Source: Ulota crispa
Lineage: Eukaryota; Streptophyta; Bryopsida; Orthotrichales; Orthotrichaceae
NCBI GenBank assembly: GCA_963920765.1
Contig: OY987252.1
Location: 3,085,966-3,149,965, forward strand
Direction: 5' to 3'
DNA: 64,000 nt
The position numbers and the translations under genes were made by a program. Shown piece by piece: positions 33,960 to 45,526 of the stretch. The notes beneath the pieces were generated by a model that saw only the letters and a list, made by a program, of their open reading frames with translations, was not told the origin of the DNA and made no database searches. The stretch's first letter is position 1, and each line of letters begins with the position of its first letter.

Positions 33960-34700
33960 GACCAAGTATTTAGCGTTAGACCAAGATGGCTTAATGTGAT
34001 ACTTGATCTCAATGGGGTCCTCTATATCGTTGAAAATAGGAGACACCTCTACATGGAGGGAAGGCACAGTGAGACCTACTGTTGTGCTTGCAAACTAGAG
34101 GAATATAGTGTTACTTATAGGGAAGTATTTTTTCATCCACACTACCGCAAATTCCTAAGGGAGCTCATCGCCATATTGTACGTGTCCATCTGGTCCACAA
34201 TGCTTGTCAACACAACTATCTTAATTTCTGAACGCCTATTCAAAGGCCTACCTCCTCCCTATCATATCTTTGGTTAGGCACACTGCGACTTGTTACCAAA
34301 TTCTTCCTTGCCGCATTATCAAGATATGTCTAGGTTTCCAAAAGAAAGGCTATGCATGTAGAGTAAGGATCTAGCTAAGTGCTTTGGGCATAAAAAGTTG
34401 AAATTCTCTAAAGAGAACACAATTATTATGGATGACTCTCCGTTACAGCATTTATTTAATCTACAAGAGAATGTGGTCCTGCTAGAGAGGTGGTCCTCCA
34501 TAGAGGAAGGCAAACTTGATACGTTCCTTCTTAACAATCTCTTGCCATGGATTTGTTGCCTTGAATGGGCTGGAAGAGATAGTCTGCTGGCATTTAGGAG
34601 TTTGGATGATATAGGTTATCCGTTGTCTAATTGCAATGGCTACTCTTCCAATTACAATGACAACCTAGATTTCACAGTAGGCATGGATAATACCTTCTAA
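33960..34700 (+). pseudogene. FCP1/NIF-like HAD phosphatase remnant
   Basis: One frame runs from about 33975 to 34700 with two in-frame TAG stops (about 34275 and 34356). It shows the order of an FCP1-homology (NLI-interacting factor-like) phosphatase domain: RPRWLNVILDLNGVLY at the start (HAD motif I as D-L-N-G, as in plant members lacking the second aspartate), then H-P-H-Y-R-K-F-L-R-E-L, then V-S-I-W-S-T-M (motif II position), K-D-L-A-K near 34368, and IIMDDSPLQH (motif III/IV with D-D-S-P) at 34425-34450, closing with an L-L-P-W-I helix. The family dephosphorylates serine residues, classically of the RNA polymerase II tail. Replacement of catalytic D by N would argue against normal catalysis even if the stops were read through. 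Non-functional copy. Confidence 0.8.
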
Positions 34701-34949
34701 GAGTGCAAGGAACTGAGTAAAAAAAGAGCGTGATAATTTTTCATTATGGTTTTGTACCTTCCTTTGCAATATAAGTGTCCTATACGTTTATCTATTTAGT
34801 AAAAAAAATTTACATGTACTACTATCCCTTTGTTGCATTTCATGTTTAACCCTATGCTTAGTCTATGTCTTCATATCATTGAATCCATTATGATTATTTG
34901 TATGTTGCATATCTAAGTTTAGTGTTGGACTATGATCATTTTGTTATTT

Positions 34950-35646
34950 TGCAACAAGGTCTTTGCATTATCATGTTTAGCGCAGCCACTGAGCAGTCAA
35001 CAATGGATTTCCTCATGATGGATGTCAATGAAGGTGTTGTTGACAGTCCACCAAATGGTGGGAAACGTTGTCTTCTTGTGTGCTCACCATCACCACTCAA
35101 GGCACAAGTTTGATTGCGTTCACCTCAAAGTTTGGTTGGGAGGAGTTCTATGCCTCATCGGATAGATTATGACAAAGAGAATCCTATAGTTGTTGCCTCT
35201 GCTCAGGTTTGGGTGGTTTCAGATTTTTACTTTCAAATATCATATCTTTTTGTTTGTTGAATATGCTGGATTGCACAATTGTAATTATGTTTGTTTGTAT
35301 AGTGCACAAAGATTTTGCTAGAGGTTGTCGATGTCAATCAAGGACAACCAACATTGTCAAAGGATAAATCGCCACCTTTACCACAATCTTGATTAAAAGC
35401 TGCTAGAAAATAGCAATGCGTAACTCATAACACTTATCATCCTCATATTAGCAAACGATCTTGGAACGTTTGGGAAGAGAAGTCCTTGAAGATGCAAATC
35501 CTACAACAACATCAGCTTTCTAGAGGGAATATTTCTGGATATAGTCGTGGACCTGAAATTTTTAGGGTGTTAGAGAAGTTGAAGAGTAGGTCACATTTGT
35601 AGGTGTAGGATCAAGAGATCAATTTATCTCTCTATCAAAATGCATA
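34950..35646 (+). pseudogene. Exon-like fragments downstream of the FCP1-like domain
   Basis: Two coding-looking pieces: about 34981-35204, ending at donor CTCAG|GTTTGG, and 35302-35646 after an acceptor TTGTATAG. The first contains an acidic start and a conserved-looking HRIDYDKENPIVV stretch. The second contains stops. There is no recognisable domain; they are probably 3' exons of the FCP1-like gene. Confidence 0.3.
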
Positions 35647-35840
35647 GTTCTGTAAAGTTTGTAGTAATTTTTAAAGCTAAATCTTTCATGACATGTACTT
35701 TAGTACCCATTTTGCAATAAAAAATTTCTCTTGCAAATGAAATGTTCTATAGTATGCAATGAATTAATAACTATTTCCATATGTTTGCAATGATTCTTTT
35801 AAGTTACACCTCATTATTATTATGAAATTATGATTTACAG

Positions 35841-35961
35841 TGCTTCAAAAACCTCTCATTTCATTTGAAAACTCCCATATTAGTGAATATGGTGTTATCG
35901 ACCCTCTCATGGATTCAAATTCACAAGACTCAAGAGTAAAGCATCACAAGAGGATTGTTAC
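35841..35961 (+). pseudogene. 5' half of an exon split by a transposon
   Basis: After an acceptor ATTTACAG the frame is open for 40 codons and stops abruptly at the left end of the inserted element, in the middle of an R-I-V-T codon run. The reading continues in the same frame at 38455 on the other side of the insertion. Confidence 0.55.
35952..35961. repeat. 10-bp target site duplication, left
   Basis: GGATTGTTAC, matching GGATTGTCAC at 38455-38464 with one change. Confidence 0.75.
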
Positions 35962-36384
35962 CAGGGGTGCTAAAGTGTGAGCAAGGAGCATTGAGCAGTG
36001 AGCATTAAGCGGTGAGCAAAAATTCTTGAGAATTTGGAAGTTGAAAATGATAATTTAATGAACTTCATACAATTGTAAATATGCAAAAATGGTCAATACA
36101 TGAATTATTTTTTGATGTTGTATGAAAATCACCCATTAAAAAGAACAAATGAAAAATCTTATTAAACAAATGAAAAATTATATGGTGGAATGACAAATTA
36201 TATATGGATGAATGGAACATGAAATGGATGAATGTAGATGAAAGGAAGACAACAAATGTGATGCTAATACATTTATAATGATACATTATAATAAATAATC
36301 AAGGCAAAGTACTTAAAAACAAGAGGATACAAAATTTCATAGATTTCCACTTTATCAAAGAAAGAAGATCAAATACAAGAATGT

Positions 36385-37000
36385 TCCACCTCCTCATGTT
36401 CTAAATAGAGCAGCACAATCCACATTGCAATTTATAATATTTCAAAAGATTGCATCAAATGCTTTAATATTGAATTTGAATATTTTTACATGTACATCTT
36501 TAACATTCCCAGCTTCTAAATAAAACAACTGAAGCCCACATTGCAATTTGTAGTATTACAAAGGGCATTGTCAAATGCTTTAAAATAGAATTCACATTTC
36601 TTCTATAGTGCATGTTCTACCTTTCCAAGTTCCAAAATAAGACAACTCAAGCTCACATTGCAACTTGTAATATTGCGAAGGGCATTGTCAAATGCTTTAA
36701 AATAAAATTTACATTCCTTTAATTGTGCATGTTCTATCTTCCCAAGTTCCAAATAGAGTAACTAAAATCCACATCTTAATTTGTGGTGTCTTGAAGAACA
36801 TTGTCAAATGATTTAAAATAAAATTTACATTTCTTCAATTGTGAATGTTCTACCATCCAAAGTCCCAAATAGAGTAGCTCAAGCTCACATTGCAACTTGT
36901 AATATTGCAAATAACTGTCAAGTGTTTTCAAATAAGATTTACATATTTCCACATGTGCAAGGTCTACCTTTTCAATTTCCAAATAAAATAACATAAACAC
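36385..37000. repeat. About 117-bp tandem repeat, five units
   Basis: Units begin near 36393, 36510, 36628, 36745 and 36862. Shared words are TTCCAAATA, CACATTGCAACTTGTAATAT, CATTGTCAAATGCTTTAAAA and GTGCATGTTCTACC. They are diverged from each other. The array lies inside the 35962-38454 element. Confidence 0.8.
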
Positions 37001-37239
37001 AACAAATCATTTAAGGCAAATTTGTGTTCATTAGATTTGAATTGCTTAACTCAACATTATTCTCAAATCAACTTAGTAGCAAAATGGTAATTTTGGAAAT
37101 TTTCTCTATTATAGGTCATTTGAATTGATTTTTAGCAAAAATCAACTAAATTTTTAATTTCAAACCTTAAATGTTGTTGAAATTTCTTATATAACAATTT
37201 TAACAAATTTTGTGTCTCTTTTACAAGACACACTAAGAG

Positions 37240-37945
37240 TACAATAGTGCCTCCTAGGTTCTGAGGAAGGTCCTAAGACAAAAAGAGGTAACTTGCAAAA
37301 AAAAAAAAAAATTTTTAAAAGATTTTGAATTTTATTTTATTTTATTTATTTTATTCTTGTAGGAGGGCACCTTGAATTCCGAGGAGGGTTTTGAAAAAAA
37401 AAATTGTATGAAGGCACCTCAAATTCCAAGGAGGGTTTTGAATTTATTTTTTTATTTTTTTATTTTTTCTTGTAGGAGGGCCCCTCGGATTCCGAGGAGG
37501 GTTTTCAAAAAAAACAAAACAAAATATTTTTTGTAGGGGGCCACCTCAAATTTCGAAGAGGGTTTTGAAAAAAAAAATAATAATTGTAGGAGGGCTCCTC
37601 AAAATCCAAAGAGCACTTTGCAAAACCCACAATGTATCCAAGATGACCTCCTTAGTTCTAAGGAGGGCTGTGAGATAAGAACGGGTAACTTATAGAAACT
37701 TTAAAAAAAAACAATTGAAATTCTTTTTTTTGTAGGAGAGCACTTCAAGTTCTGAGGAGCAAAAAGGGGCCCCTTGCAAAACCAAAAAATTAAAAAAATT
37801 TGAGAAAAAAATAAATGTGAAAAAATTAATAATAATAATAATTTGTGGAAGGATTCCTCGGATTCTGAGGAGCACTTTGCAAAACCCACAATGGGCCCAA
37901 AATGACCTCCTTGGTTCCAAGGAGGATCCTAAACCCCCTCTATTT
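37240..37945. repeat. Repeat array with dyad-symmetric CCTCGGATTCCGAGG core
   Basis: About eight units of roughly 70-110 bp, each with TTGTAGGAGGGC, then a CCTCRRATTCYGAGG core, then AGGGTTTT and an A-run. The core is a dyad in the best-preserved units (CCTCGG-A-TTCCGAGG type) and is retained with paired changes in some others (CCTCCTTGGTTCCAAGGAGG near 37905). The last units end in CTTTGCAAAACCCACAATG, present twice. The array lies inside the 35962-38454 element. Confidence 0.75.
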
Positions 37946-38454
37946 GGTCCAAAGAGGGGGTTTGTAGTGTGCAAGTGAACTTGTAAATGTTAGTTTAACA
38001 TAGCTTGAAGCTTCTTTGAAATGTGAGAATTTTTTTAATGTCCTATTTATGCACGTCTATTCATTAAATATTCCAAACTCACATCATAATTTCATTCATT
38101 GGATGATAATTTGATGGATGATGGATGAATGATTGGATGAATGTTTTTTATCATGGATGAATGATTTTCATTCTTCATCTGTTTCAAATTTCTTTTCATG
38201 TGCATAAACTAGAATTTCTACCATTTTTGTTTTTACTACCTTTATTTGGACAAGGCATGAATTTAAAAGAGCTATCTTCTTCCAAGTTATTTGATGATCT
38301 TTTCATTTTTAAGAGTTGTTCTAATACTATTTTATGGGCTAACTTCATTTTTTATTATTCAAAAATGAATATTTTTTAGTACAATGTAAACACTCAGTGT
38401 TAAAATCTCACTACTCACTGCTCACCGCTCCATGCTCACACTTTAGCTGCGCTG

Positions 38455-38729
38455 GGATTGTCACTAATAGACGAAAAATAGAACAGCTTGAATTTTGCAA
38501 TTTGAACTCAGATGTGGATGCCTATGAGACATCTAGAGAGGACAATGAAGATGATTCAATGGGTTGCCAAGATAAAGACAACTCTAGTTGTAATGAAGCA
38601 CCTATTGATGATGAAGTATGCATTCCAGATGTTGATCGTGGAGGTCCTTCTCATTCCGGGGTTCAAAGATCTAGTCATTTTAGTCCCTCAAGCCACACAA
38701 CATTAGAGTTTGAAGACAATGAAGCTTGA
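38455..38729 (+). pseudogene. 3' half of the split exon, to a stop codon
   Basis: Continues the frame of 35841-35961 from the duplicated target (R-I-V-T-N-R-R-K) for about 90 codons to TGA at 38727. Acidic and serine-rich (E-D-N-E-D-D-S, later S-S-H-F-S-P-S-S). Composition is like the frames at 33359 and 34981, so it may be the last exon of the same FCP1-like gene. Function not recognised. Confidence 0.5.
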
Positions 38730-39388
38730 AAAATGATTGAGGAAGGGATGTTTTTAGACGATGGCTACTATAGGATGTAGATGAATTTGGTATGCCAATG
38801 TGGTGTAACTCTAAACCGCTTGGTAGTTTGTACTAGGAACATTCAAACCTTGAAATCATAAATGTTATTTGTAAGTGTTCTCATGTATCAAGAGTTCTTA
38901 AGCTCGCAAGAGTATTGAATAGAAACCCTGAACAACCCTATGATTGGCATTGTTGTGAACAACATGGACTTAAAGTTTTAACATCTCTCATTTACCTTGC
39001 CAAATTTGATTTTTGCTAATGAAATGAACCCATTAATAGAGAACAAAGTGGACATGTTCTTGCATGGCAACATAGTGAACAATATAAGTTTTGTAACATA
39101 TGTTGATAAACCTTTTGCACTATACAACATGAAAATGAATGTACACATGCTTATATATAGCCATGTCTTGATAAATACAAAGGATATATGGGAATTCACT
39201 CTTTGTTTATGTATGTGTATGGGCATTCCATTTTTTACATACATTCTGACATTGTGTCATTGTGCATTGAATAGAATCTAGTTTCTTGTATGTAAAACAT
39301 GGAACTGTCCAAACTTCTCTTAGTAAAACTTTTGGCAACAAGTGCAGCTTCAAATGTTCAAGGATTAAACTTTAAAAGCAATGTACCA
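38730..39388. other. No gene seen
   Basis: Short overlapping frames on both strands at about 38980-39280 have no recognisable motif. Confidence 0.5.
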
Positions 39389-39392
39389 TTAA

Positions 39393-40035
39393 CCCCTAAA
39401 TGCCCAGGGCACCCAATTTGGGTGTTTGGAAAACTTTGAAGACTAATAACACCTTATCAAATCACTATTTTTGGTATTTTCTTTTTAACACAAGTACGTT
39501 TTGAAGTCTATTTTCAACATCAAAAATATAATTTAAAAAATGAATACTTGTAATTTTTCTACTTAAGATTTTGTACAAGGTTGTCCATTGCAATCTTGAG
39601 TTTTCTATTGTTGGAAGATCTTGAAAATGAGCCTCAAATACACTAGAGCTTGGAGAAAAATCTGCATTAGCAATCCATTTAAAAAAAATACATGAGTAGA
39701 TTTTGGAAGCTGTAAATTGACCAAAGTTAAACATGTAATGACCTTAAACCTCATTTTTTTAATGACCAACTTTTTAGATTTGACATGTGAATTGAAGATT
39801 AGAAAACTGCAAGTCAATTTTGCAGTTTTAACACCCTTATGTTCAAACGTTATAATCTTTCAAACTGTAAGTGATATTGTTGTGTTTTCTTTTTCCATGT
39901 AATCTCTAATATGTCAAGTTCATATTTGTACAATTATAATTTAGAAAAACTTAATGAGATTTATAAAAAGGTTGGCTGCTTGTTCACTTTCTTGAAAATG
40001 CCAAGAAGTTTAGAAAGGCCTTGGGCATTTAGGGG
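39393..40035. mobile_element. TTAA-ended element, copy D (subfamily 1), 643 bp
   Basis: The left end is TTAA|CCCCTAAATGCCCAGGGC and the right end GCCTTGGGCATTTAGGGG|TTAA, so the first 13 bases (CCCCTAAATGCCC) are perfect inverted repeats and both TTAA sites are intact. The interior is homologous, in inverse orientation, to copy E and to the array at 59-61 kb (shared TGAGGCTCATTTTCAAGATC / CTTGTACAAAATCTTA region). Non-coding. Confidence 0.85.
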
Positions 40036-40039
40036 TTAA

Positions 40040-42627
40040 GCTTAACAATTATAGTATCCAAAACTTAGCGCCTTTGCCTCACACAAAGTGTGTCCACGCC
40101 ACAAAGTCAACACTCAAACGTCAGATCAAATTTTTTCGTAGCCGCTCGTCAGTGTCAAGTATTAAATGATGCACCCCAAGTTTGCGCCCATGCATTCGAG
40201 CCTAGCACCACAGTCCGTCAGCGCACTTGAGTCTCTGCTTTGCCCGTGTCCACACCCTGCTATTTGCGCCTAACCCCCTTGTCCACACATGATCGTAAGC
40301 GCCTTGCATAATGTCTGTGCCCAATAGTGACCAGTCCACGCTTCAACCACGTCCATGCCCTAGCGTTCACGCCAAACCCCTTCAATTGCACCATGACAAA
40401 AACACCCAAAACACCCAATTGCGACCACGCTTTGACTCCCAGCCCCCACGTCAGAGCTTGACATGATCGCTCCAGGTCGCGCATCTGCGCCCCACTAGAA
40501 GTGCCCTTCTCATATGACTGCACCCATTCCAAGCGTCACTGCCCAGACATTTGCGCCTTGCTACCAGCAAGGACTATGTCGTTGCCAGATCACCAACAAT
40601 GTCAAAAAATGGTGGTAAAATAGGATAAAATAAACCTTAATTTTTAGAGTCCAAACCCTAAAATACGTGAGCGAACGGACGTGTCCGTCCATGCTGTTCG
40701 ACAACCTAAACTCGCTTGAAGTAACAACCCTGATGACCATTGTGGCTTGAAGTAATTTTTTTTTTATGGTACTTTATCCAAATTGACACATAATTTGGTG
40801 TCAGATGCTATATTGTTGTGAACTTATTGTGCTATTCAAATGCTATGATAAAAAAGTGATTCTTATCATGTGATGCATTGAATATTATTGGGCAATGAAA
40901 CAATTGACCATTTTATAAATTGAGGATTTTAGAAACCTATTACGATATTATCTCAAAGAGATTAGTAGCTCATGCTTTAAAAAACAAGTTAAAAAAAAAT
41001 TTATATTTTTTTAATTATACTTACTATAAAACTAAGGCTAAAGAGACTCAAATGACCAGGGTTAGCAAGTTCTAATACATTATGTTTAATTGTAGGCATA
41101 GGATCAATTTATAAATTATCAATAAGATCATCAATAAGTTTATGAACATTATCTTCAACTCCAAAAAAAAGATCTTCCTCTAAACCATTAAAAAAACCAT
41201 CCACATCTTGGAAAACATGTTCCATGACTATCCTATAATCTATACAACACTTGATACTATTAAAAAGAAAATACACATTTTTTTTTATAAATTGTATTTT
41301 TTTTAAATGACATGTTCTTAGACTTGAGTTTCAATACTTGTTGCCATGTTTGATACTTTAGACAAATCTGGAAAATGGTGGATTGATTAAGAGAGAAATT
41401 TCAACAGGAAAGCCATCAAGAAGTCTTTTGATCTCAAAAAGTGCAGCAATAATGTAATAGAAGTGCCCAACAATTTCTAGTTGAGTTAGCAATGACTCTA
41501 TCATAGTCTGAATGAAGGAAGTTTAAGGGAGGGAGAGCGTGTCAGTTTTGAATGTCAATATTCTTATATTTAAAACTTGTCAAATTGAAGCAAAGGACGT
41601 GGTAAGATATGGAACATGTTTCCAAAAGGCAGGGATTATAGCAATGATAGGTTCTTTTGACAATATCCCTGAAGGTAAAGAGTGACCATTCTCTAAGCCA
41701 CTAATTTTTTGAAACCACATTTAATGTTGGAGCAAATTTACAAAGTAACGCAATGTATTTCCATGCAACTTCTAATTGATATATTGGACATTTTTGCACG
41801 CATTTGATTTTAGTAATAGTTTTTTGTGTTCTCAGAGTGATTTGCCTCAATCGTTTGTAACTTGATGTCTAAACATATTTCCAACAAAATTAGACAAACA
41901 GGAGAGGTGAAGGAAATTGCGCATTGTCAGGAGAAGATCAAATCTCATAGGGGTCAACTTTTGCTTGGATTTTGGACTATTGATGATCTCTAAGATATTT
42001 GGTCCATTATCATTTGTCCATGGCAATGCCAGTGCTTTGGGAGGCGCATTTATCATTGTAATGGCAATATTATGCTTAAAAAACGCAAGATTACATATTT
42101 ACAACGGAGTGCAATAGCATATACAAGCCTCCTTTCCATGAATAAAATATAATGCTATTAAACAAAAAATTGCTCAATATAATTAATGTTTCAAAAACTT
42201 TTATTTATTGCTGTAAATTGAAATGATTGCAACCATAATGCATGTCTTGCAATAAAACAACATTCAAGCAATACAAACTATGCTTGCAATAATAAAACAA
42301 CAATAAAAGAACACTTTTAAATGTAAACATCACTAAAGATTAAAAAAAATAGACTAAACAAGTTTTTGACATGGTTGAGGTCACCCAATATTCTATTTTC
42401 TTAATCCAACTTATAGCCAAGATATTATGAAATTTCTAGAAAAGGGGATTTAATCAATGATAGAAATTCTCCCACTTAATACTATAGATTTATTATTTAT
42501 TTAGTGTCCCACTGTTTGGATGATGAAGGTAGCTTGTGATTGGTAGGTGATGGCTTTGAGACATCTTGCCCATATGGATATATTTGGGAGTATTTGAGTT
42601 TTGCAGAAGGTATGGAGGATTTTGGCC
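40040..42627. other. No gene seen; a less AT-rich patch at 40040-40740
   Basis: 40040-40740 is rich in GCGCC, CCACGCC and CCCATGC words and stands out in composition, with no clear frame. Its minus-strand 90-codon frame (40260-40532) lacks motifs. From 40740 the sequence is AT-rich without recognisable features. Confidence 0.45.
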
Positions 42628-42631
42628 TTAA

Positions 42632-43275
42632 CCCCTCAACGCCTCTAGAATTTTGGAGTATCTCAAAATTTGCTTGAAAGTGAACAAAATGCTAGCATTT
42701 TGATCAATCTTATCAATTTTCTTTGAAATGTAATTGTAAAAATTCAAAGTAGACATGTTATAGATTGCATACAAAAAGAAATCACAACTATTTCACTTAG
42801 GGATTGAAAGATTATAATGTTTAATCATGAGGGTGTTAAAACTGCTAATGTGATTTGAAGTCTTTCAATCTTCTTTTTGCATCTCAAACATGAAATTGAG
42901 GGTACCAAAAAATATGAGTATGTAAAGTACAACATGCATAACCCCAATCAATTTATGGCTTCTCAAAATCTATTCTACAATTTTTTTAAATGAATTTTTA
43001 ATGCAATTTTTTCTCCAAGTTCTAGTATACTTGAGGCTCATTACCGAGAGCCTTCAACACTAGAAAGTGAAGATTTGCAATGGAAACCCTTGCACAAAAT
43101 CTTGTAAAGACAAATCATGTTAATTCATTTTCAAGATCAGACTCTTGATGTTGAAACTAGACTTCAACAACAATTTGGATGTAATAATAACCACACAAAA
43201 AATCTTCAATAAACTTTCAGTATCGTTGAACAAAATTAAAAGGGGTGAAATAAATGCCCCTTGGGCGTTGAGGGG
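42632..43275. mobile_element. TTAA-ended element, copy E (subfamily 1), 644 bp
   Basis: The left end is TTAA|CCCCTCAACGCC and the right end GGGCGTTGAGGGG|TTAA. The length matches copy D to within one base and the interior is alignable in inverse orientation. Compared with D, the same two positions of both terminal repeats have changed together (CTCAACG instead of CTAAATG). Non-coding. Confidence 0.85.
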
Positions 43276-43279
43276 TTAA

Positions 43280-44546
43280 GGAGCAAGCAAGAGATTAAAA
43301 CATGGCTCCGTGTTAGTAAATGCAATGCAAACCAAATTTAAAGTTTTAACACTTGAATTTAGATATTGTTGTGATACATTATTATTATATTTGGCATGGG
43401 GCATTTTTCCCATGGGTATACAAAACTTTGTTGCAACATATCTTCTTCATGTGATTGTGTAAAAGTACTATTTTTGTATGTTAAAAACAAATTCTAGAAG
43501 CAAACTGACCAGATCACGAGTGATTAAATTCATTGTAGATTAAACTTGAAATTTGGAGGAAATTTGACAAAGGCAATGGTAGAAAAAAGGAGTTTATGGC
43601 TTGTTAAAATTTGAAGCAACCCATTACAATTGGCTAGGGCTGAGTCATAATTGGTTAAAGTTGTGAAGGAAAATTCAAGCAAATGGTGCAATTTTTTTTT
43701 CATATTTTAGAATAAGCCAGATTTTTGATATTTTCCTAGAGTAATTGAAGGTAATTCTCTTCAACCATTTGGATTTCAAAATGCCACCTTCTCAACAGTT
43801 TGAGTGCTTAAATTTCTTGGTCAATTTACTTTAACTAATAGCCTTAAATGTGGAATGTTCTACTGGCAATCAACTTTACAATTTACAAACTTGAAAATTT
43901 CAAAAAATAGGTTAACAAAAGTTAATAGAACCCTAAACAACATCCTCATGTCAATAGCTTGATCATTGATGGAGGTAGTTTCATAAAAAATTGTCTAATG
44001 AAGATATCAACTTTTGCTAATTAGAATTTAAAATTTCCCCAATGATATCATAAATGCCATGATCTATCCAAACAAGGTTAATTTTAGACCAAAATTCTAT
44101 CTAAATCCTTGATTTTCACTCATAAGAAAAGAGTAAAAATTGATGGTTATAATTTCAACATTAGTACTTTCAATGCATATTATAATGTTTCAATTAGTTT
44201 GTTTAACATCACTAAAGTACTCTATAGTCATAAAAACAATGGTACATAAAGTTTTTCATGCTTTCAAACAATTTTGATTATTTGGATGAAAAGTCTTTGG
44301 AATTTTTTTGTCAGGAATAGCAAGCAATACTCTTTGACCATCTCTTACCAAAGTAACTTTATTCAATAGCATAGTAATCAAACAAGGGAGAGTGGCTCTA
44401 TTGTTGTAGCATTTGTTTTCCTTTTAAGTCAATTGTTTACTTGAACTACCTTAGCAAAACGACTCTTTATGCAAAGCTTCCTCTCTTATGATTAGAAGCC
44501 AACCAAAAAACTACATGAGCAATGCCTATCAAAATTTCAAGGCATT
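43280..44546. other. No gene seen
   Basis: AT-rich sequence without recognised repeats. Confidence 0.5.
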
Positions 44547-44550
44547 TTAA

Positions 44551-44780
44551 CCCTTGTGCGCCCAGATTTATTTTAAGGTTTAGGAGAAAATGGAAGGGTT
44601 AATAAACACCATAGCTTGGAAAATCACATCCAGAAAAAGTGACTGTAGGATGTGAAAAAAGACTACATTCTTTGTTGATGGGGACCAGCCATGACTGTTT
44701 TCACCATACAAATTAAGAGAAAAAGTGAGATAAAGGTGTGGGCCCCAATGACAGGATCTTGTTGCTGGGGTGCTCAAGGG
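44551..44780. mobile_element. TTAA-ended element, copy F, 230 bp
   Basis: The left end is TTAA|CCCTTGTGCGCCCAG and the right end GGGTGCTCAAGGG|TTAA, both TTAA sites intact (44547-44550, 44781-44784). The interior is different from the other copies and has its own partial inverted symmetry (GATGGGGACCAGCCATGAC / GGGCCCCAATGACAGG). A miniature form. Confidence 0.7.
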
Positions 44781-44784
44781 TTAA

Positions 44785-45526
44785 TGAGAATCCCAATTTT
44801 TTTATTTTCAACATATTTTTTTAGTGTGTGCAAAGAATACTGCTTATACATTTATGTTATAATTAGTACACATGCGCACGCTTTGCGTGAGTTGGACATG
44901 CATGGATAGTGGAATAATCAACTTACAAAATAACAACATCTCACAATCCAATTGGTCTAGAGTCCAATCCTAATGTATTTTACAAAAGGTCAATCTCTTA
45001 ATAAATTTAGAATTTAATCTTAATGCACCATCAGGTTCTTTTTAGAAACCAAAAATAGTAACTGCCCTCATCACAATGCTACTCTTTTATACTTTGCTAG
45101 GAGACATTTGGCGTTTTGTTGGTTTTCTAACACATGGTTGGAGGGTGTTTGGTGATCTGCATTTGAGGCATTCTTTACTATTTGATATTCCACCATGAGG
45201 TTCTAGAACATTTTAGAAAAGAACATGGTTGGAGGGTGCTTGGAATTTTGTACCTAGGGCATTTTTTATTACTTCAACTTCAACCAAAAAATTATAGGAG
45301 GTTCTAGAAAAGGGCACGGAGTCAGCAAGGGTCAAGCTACCATTTAGTAGTATAGGTTAAAATTATCTCAAAAATATAGCTTGGCTTTTATTCATATAAA
45401 TCAACCTTTAAAAATTTCTAACATTCCATATGACTAACATTATATTATTTTGTTGGATATTCCTGCTCATTGTTACCTCCTCACATTAGACTATGAAAAA
45501 ATCTCTAGGGATACAACATCCTCTAA
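44785..45526. other. No gene; 91-bp direct duplication at 45132-45313
   Basis: ACATGGTTGGAGGGTG to GGTTCTAGAAAA occurs twice, 91 bp apart, moderately diverged. Confidence 0.6.

Larger units (their letters stand above)
35962..38454. mobile_element. 2.5-kb non-autonomous element inserted in an exon (Mutator-like or hAT-like)
   Basis: The left end is CAGGGGTGCTAAAGTGTGAG. The right end, read inward, is CAGCGCAGCTAAAGTGTGAG. After that both ends carry GTGAGCA/GGAGC-type short repeats for about 40 bp. The 10-bp flanks GGATTGTTAC and GGATTGTCAC are a target duplication. Ten bp fits Mutator-like elements (8-11); the CAG start would rather fit hAT (8 bp), so the superfamily is open. The interior holds two tandem arrays and no transposase. 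Confidence 0.75.
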
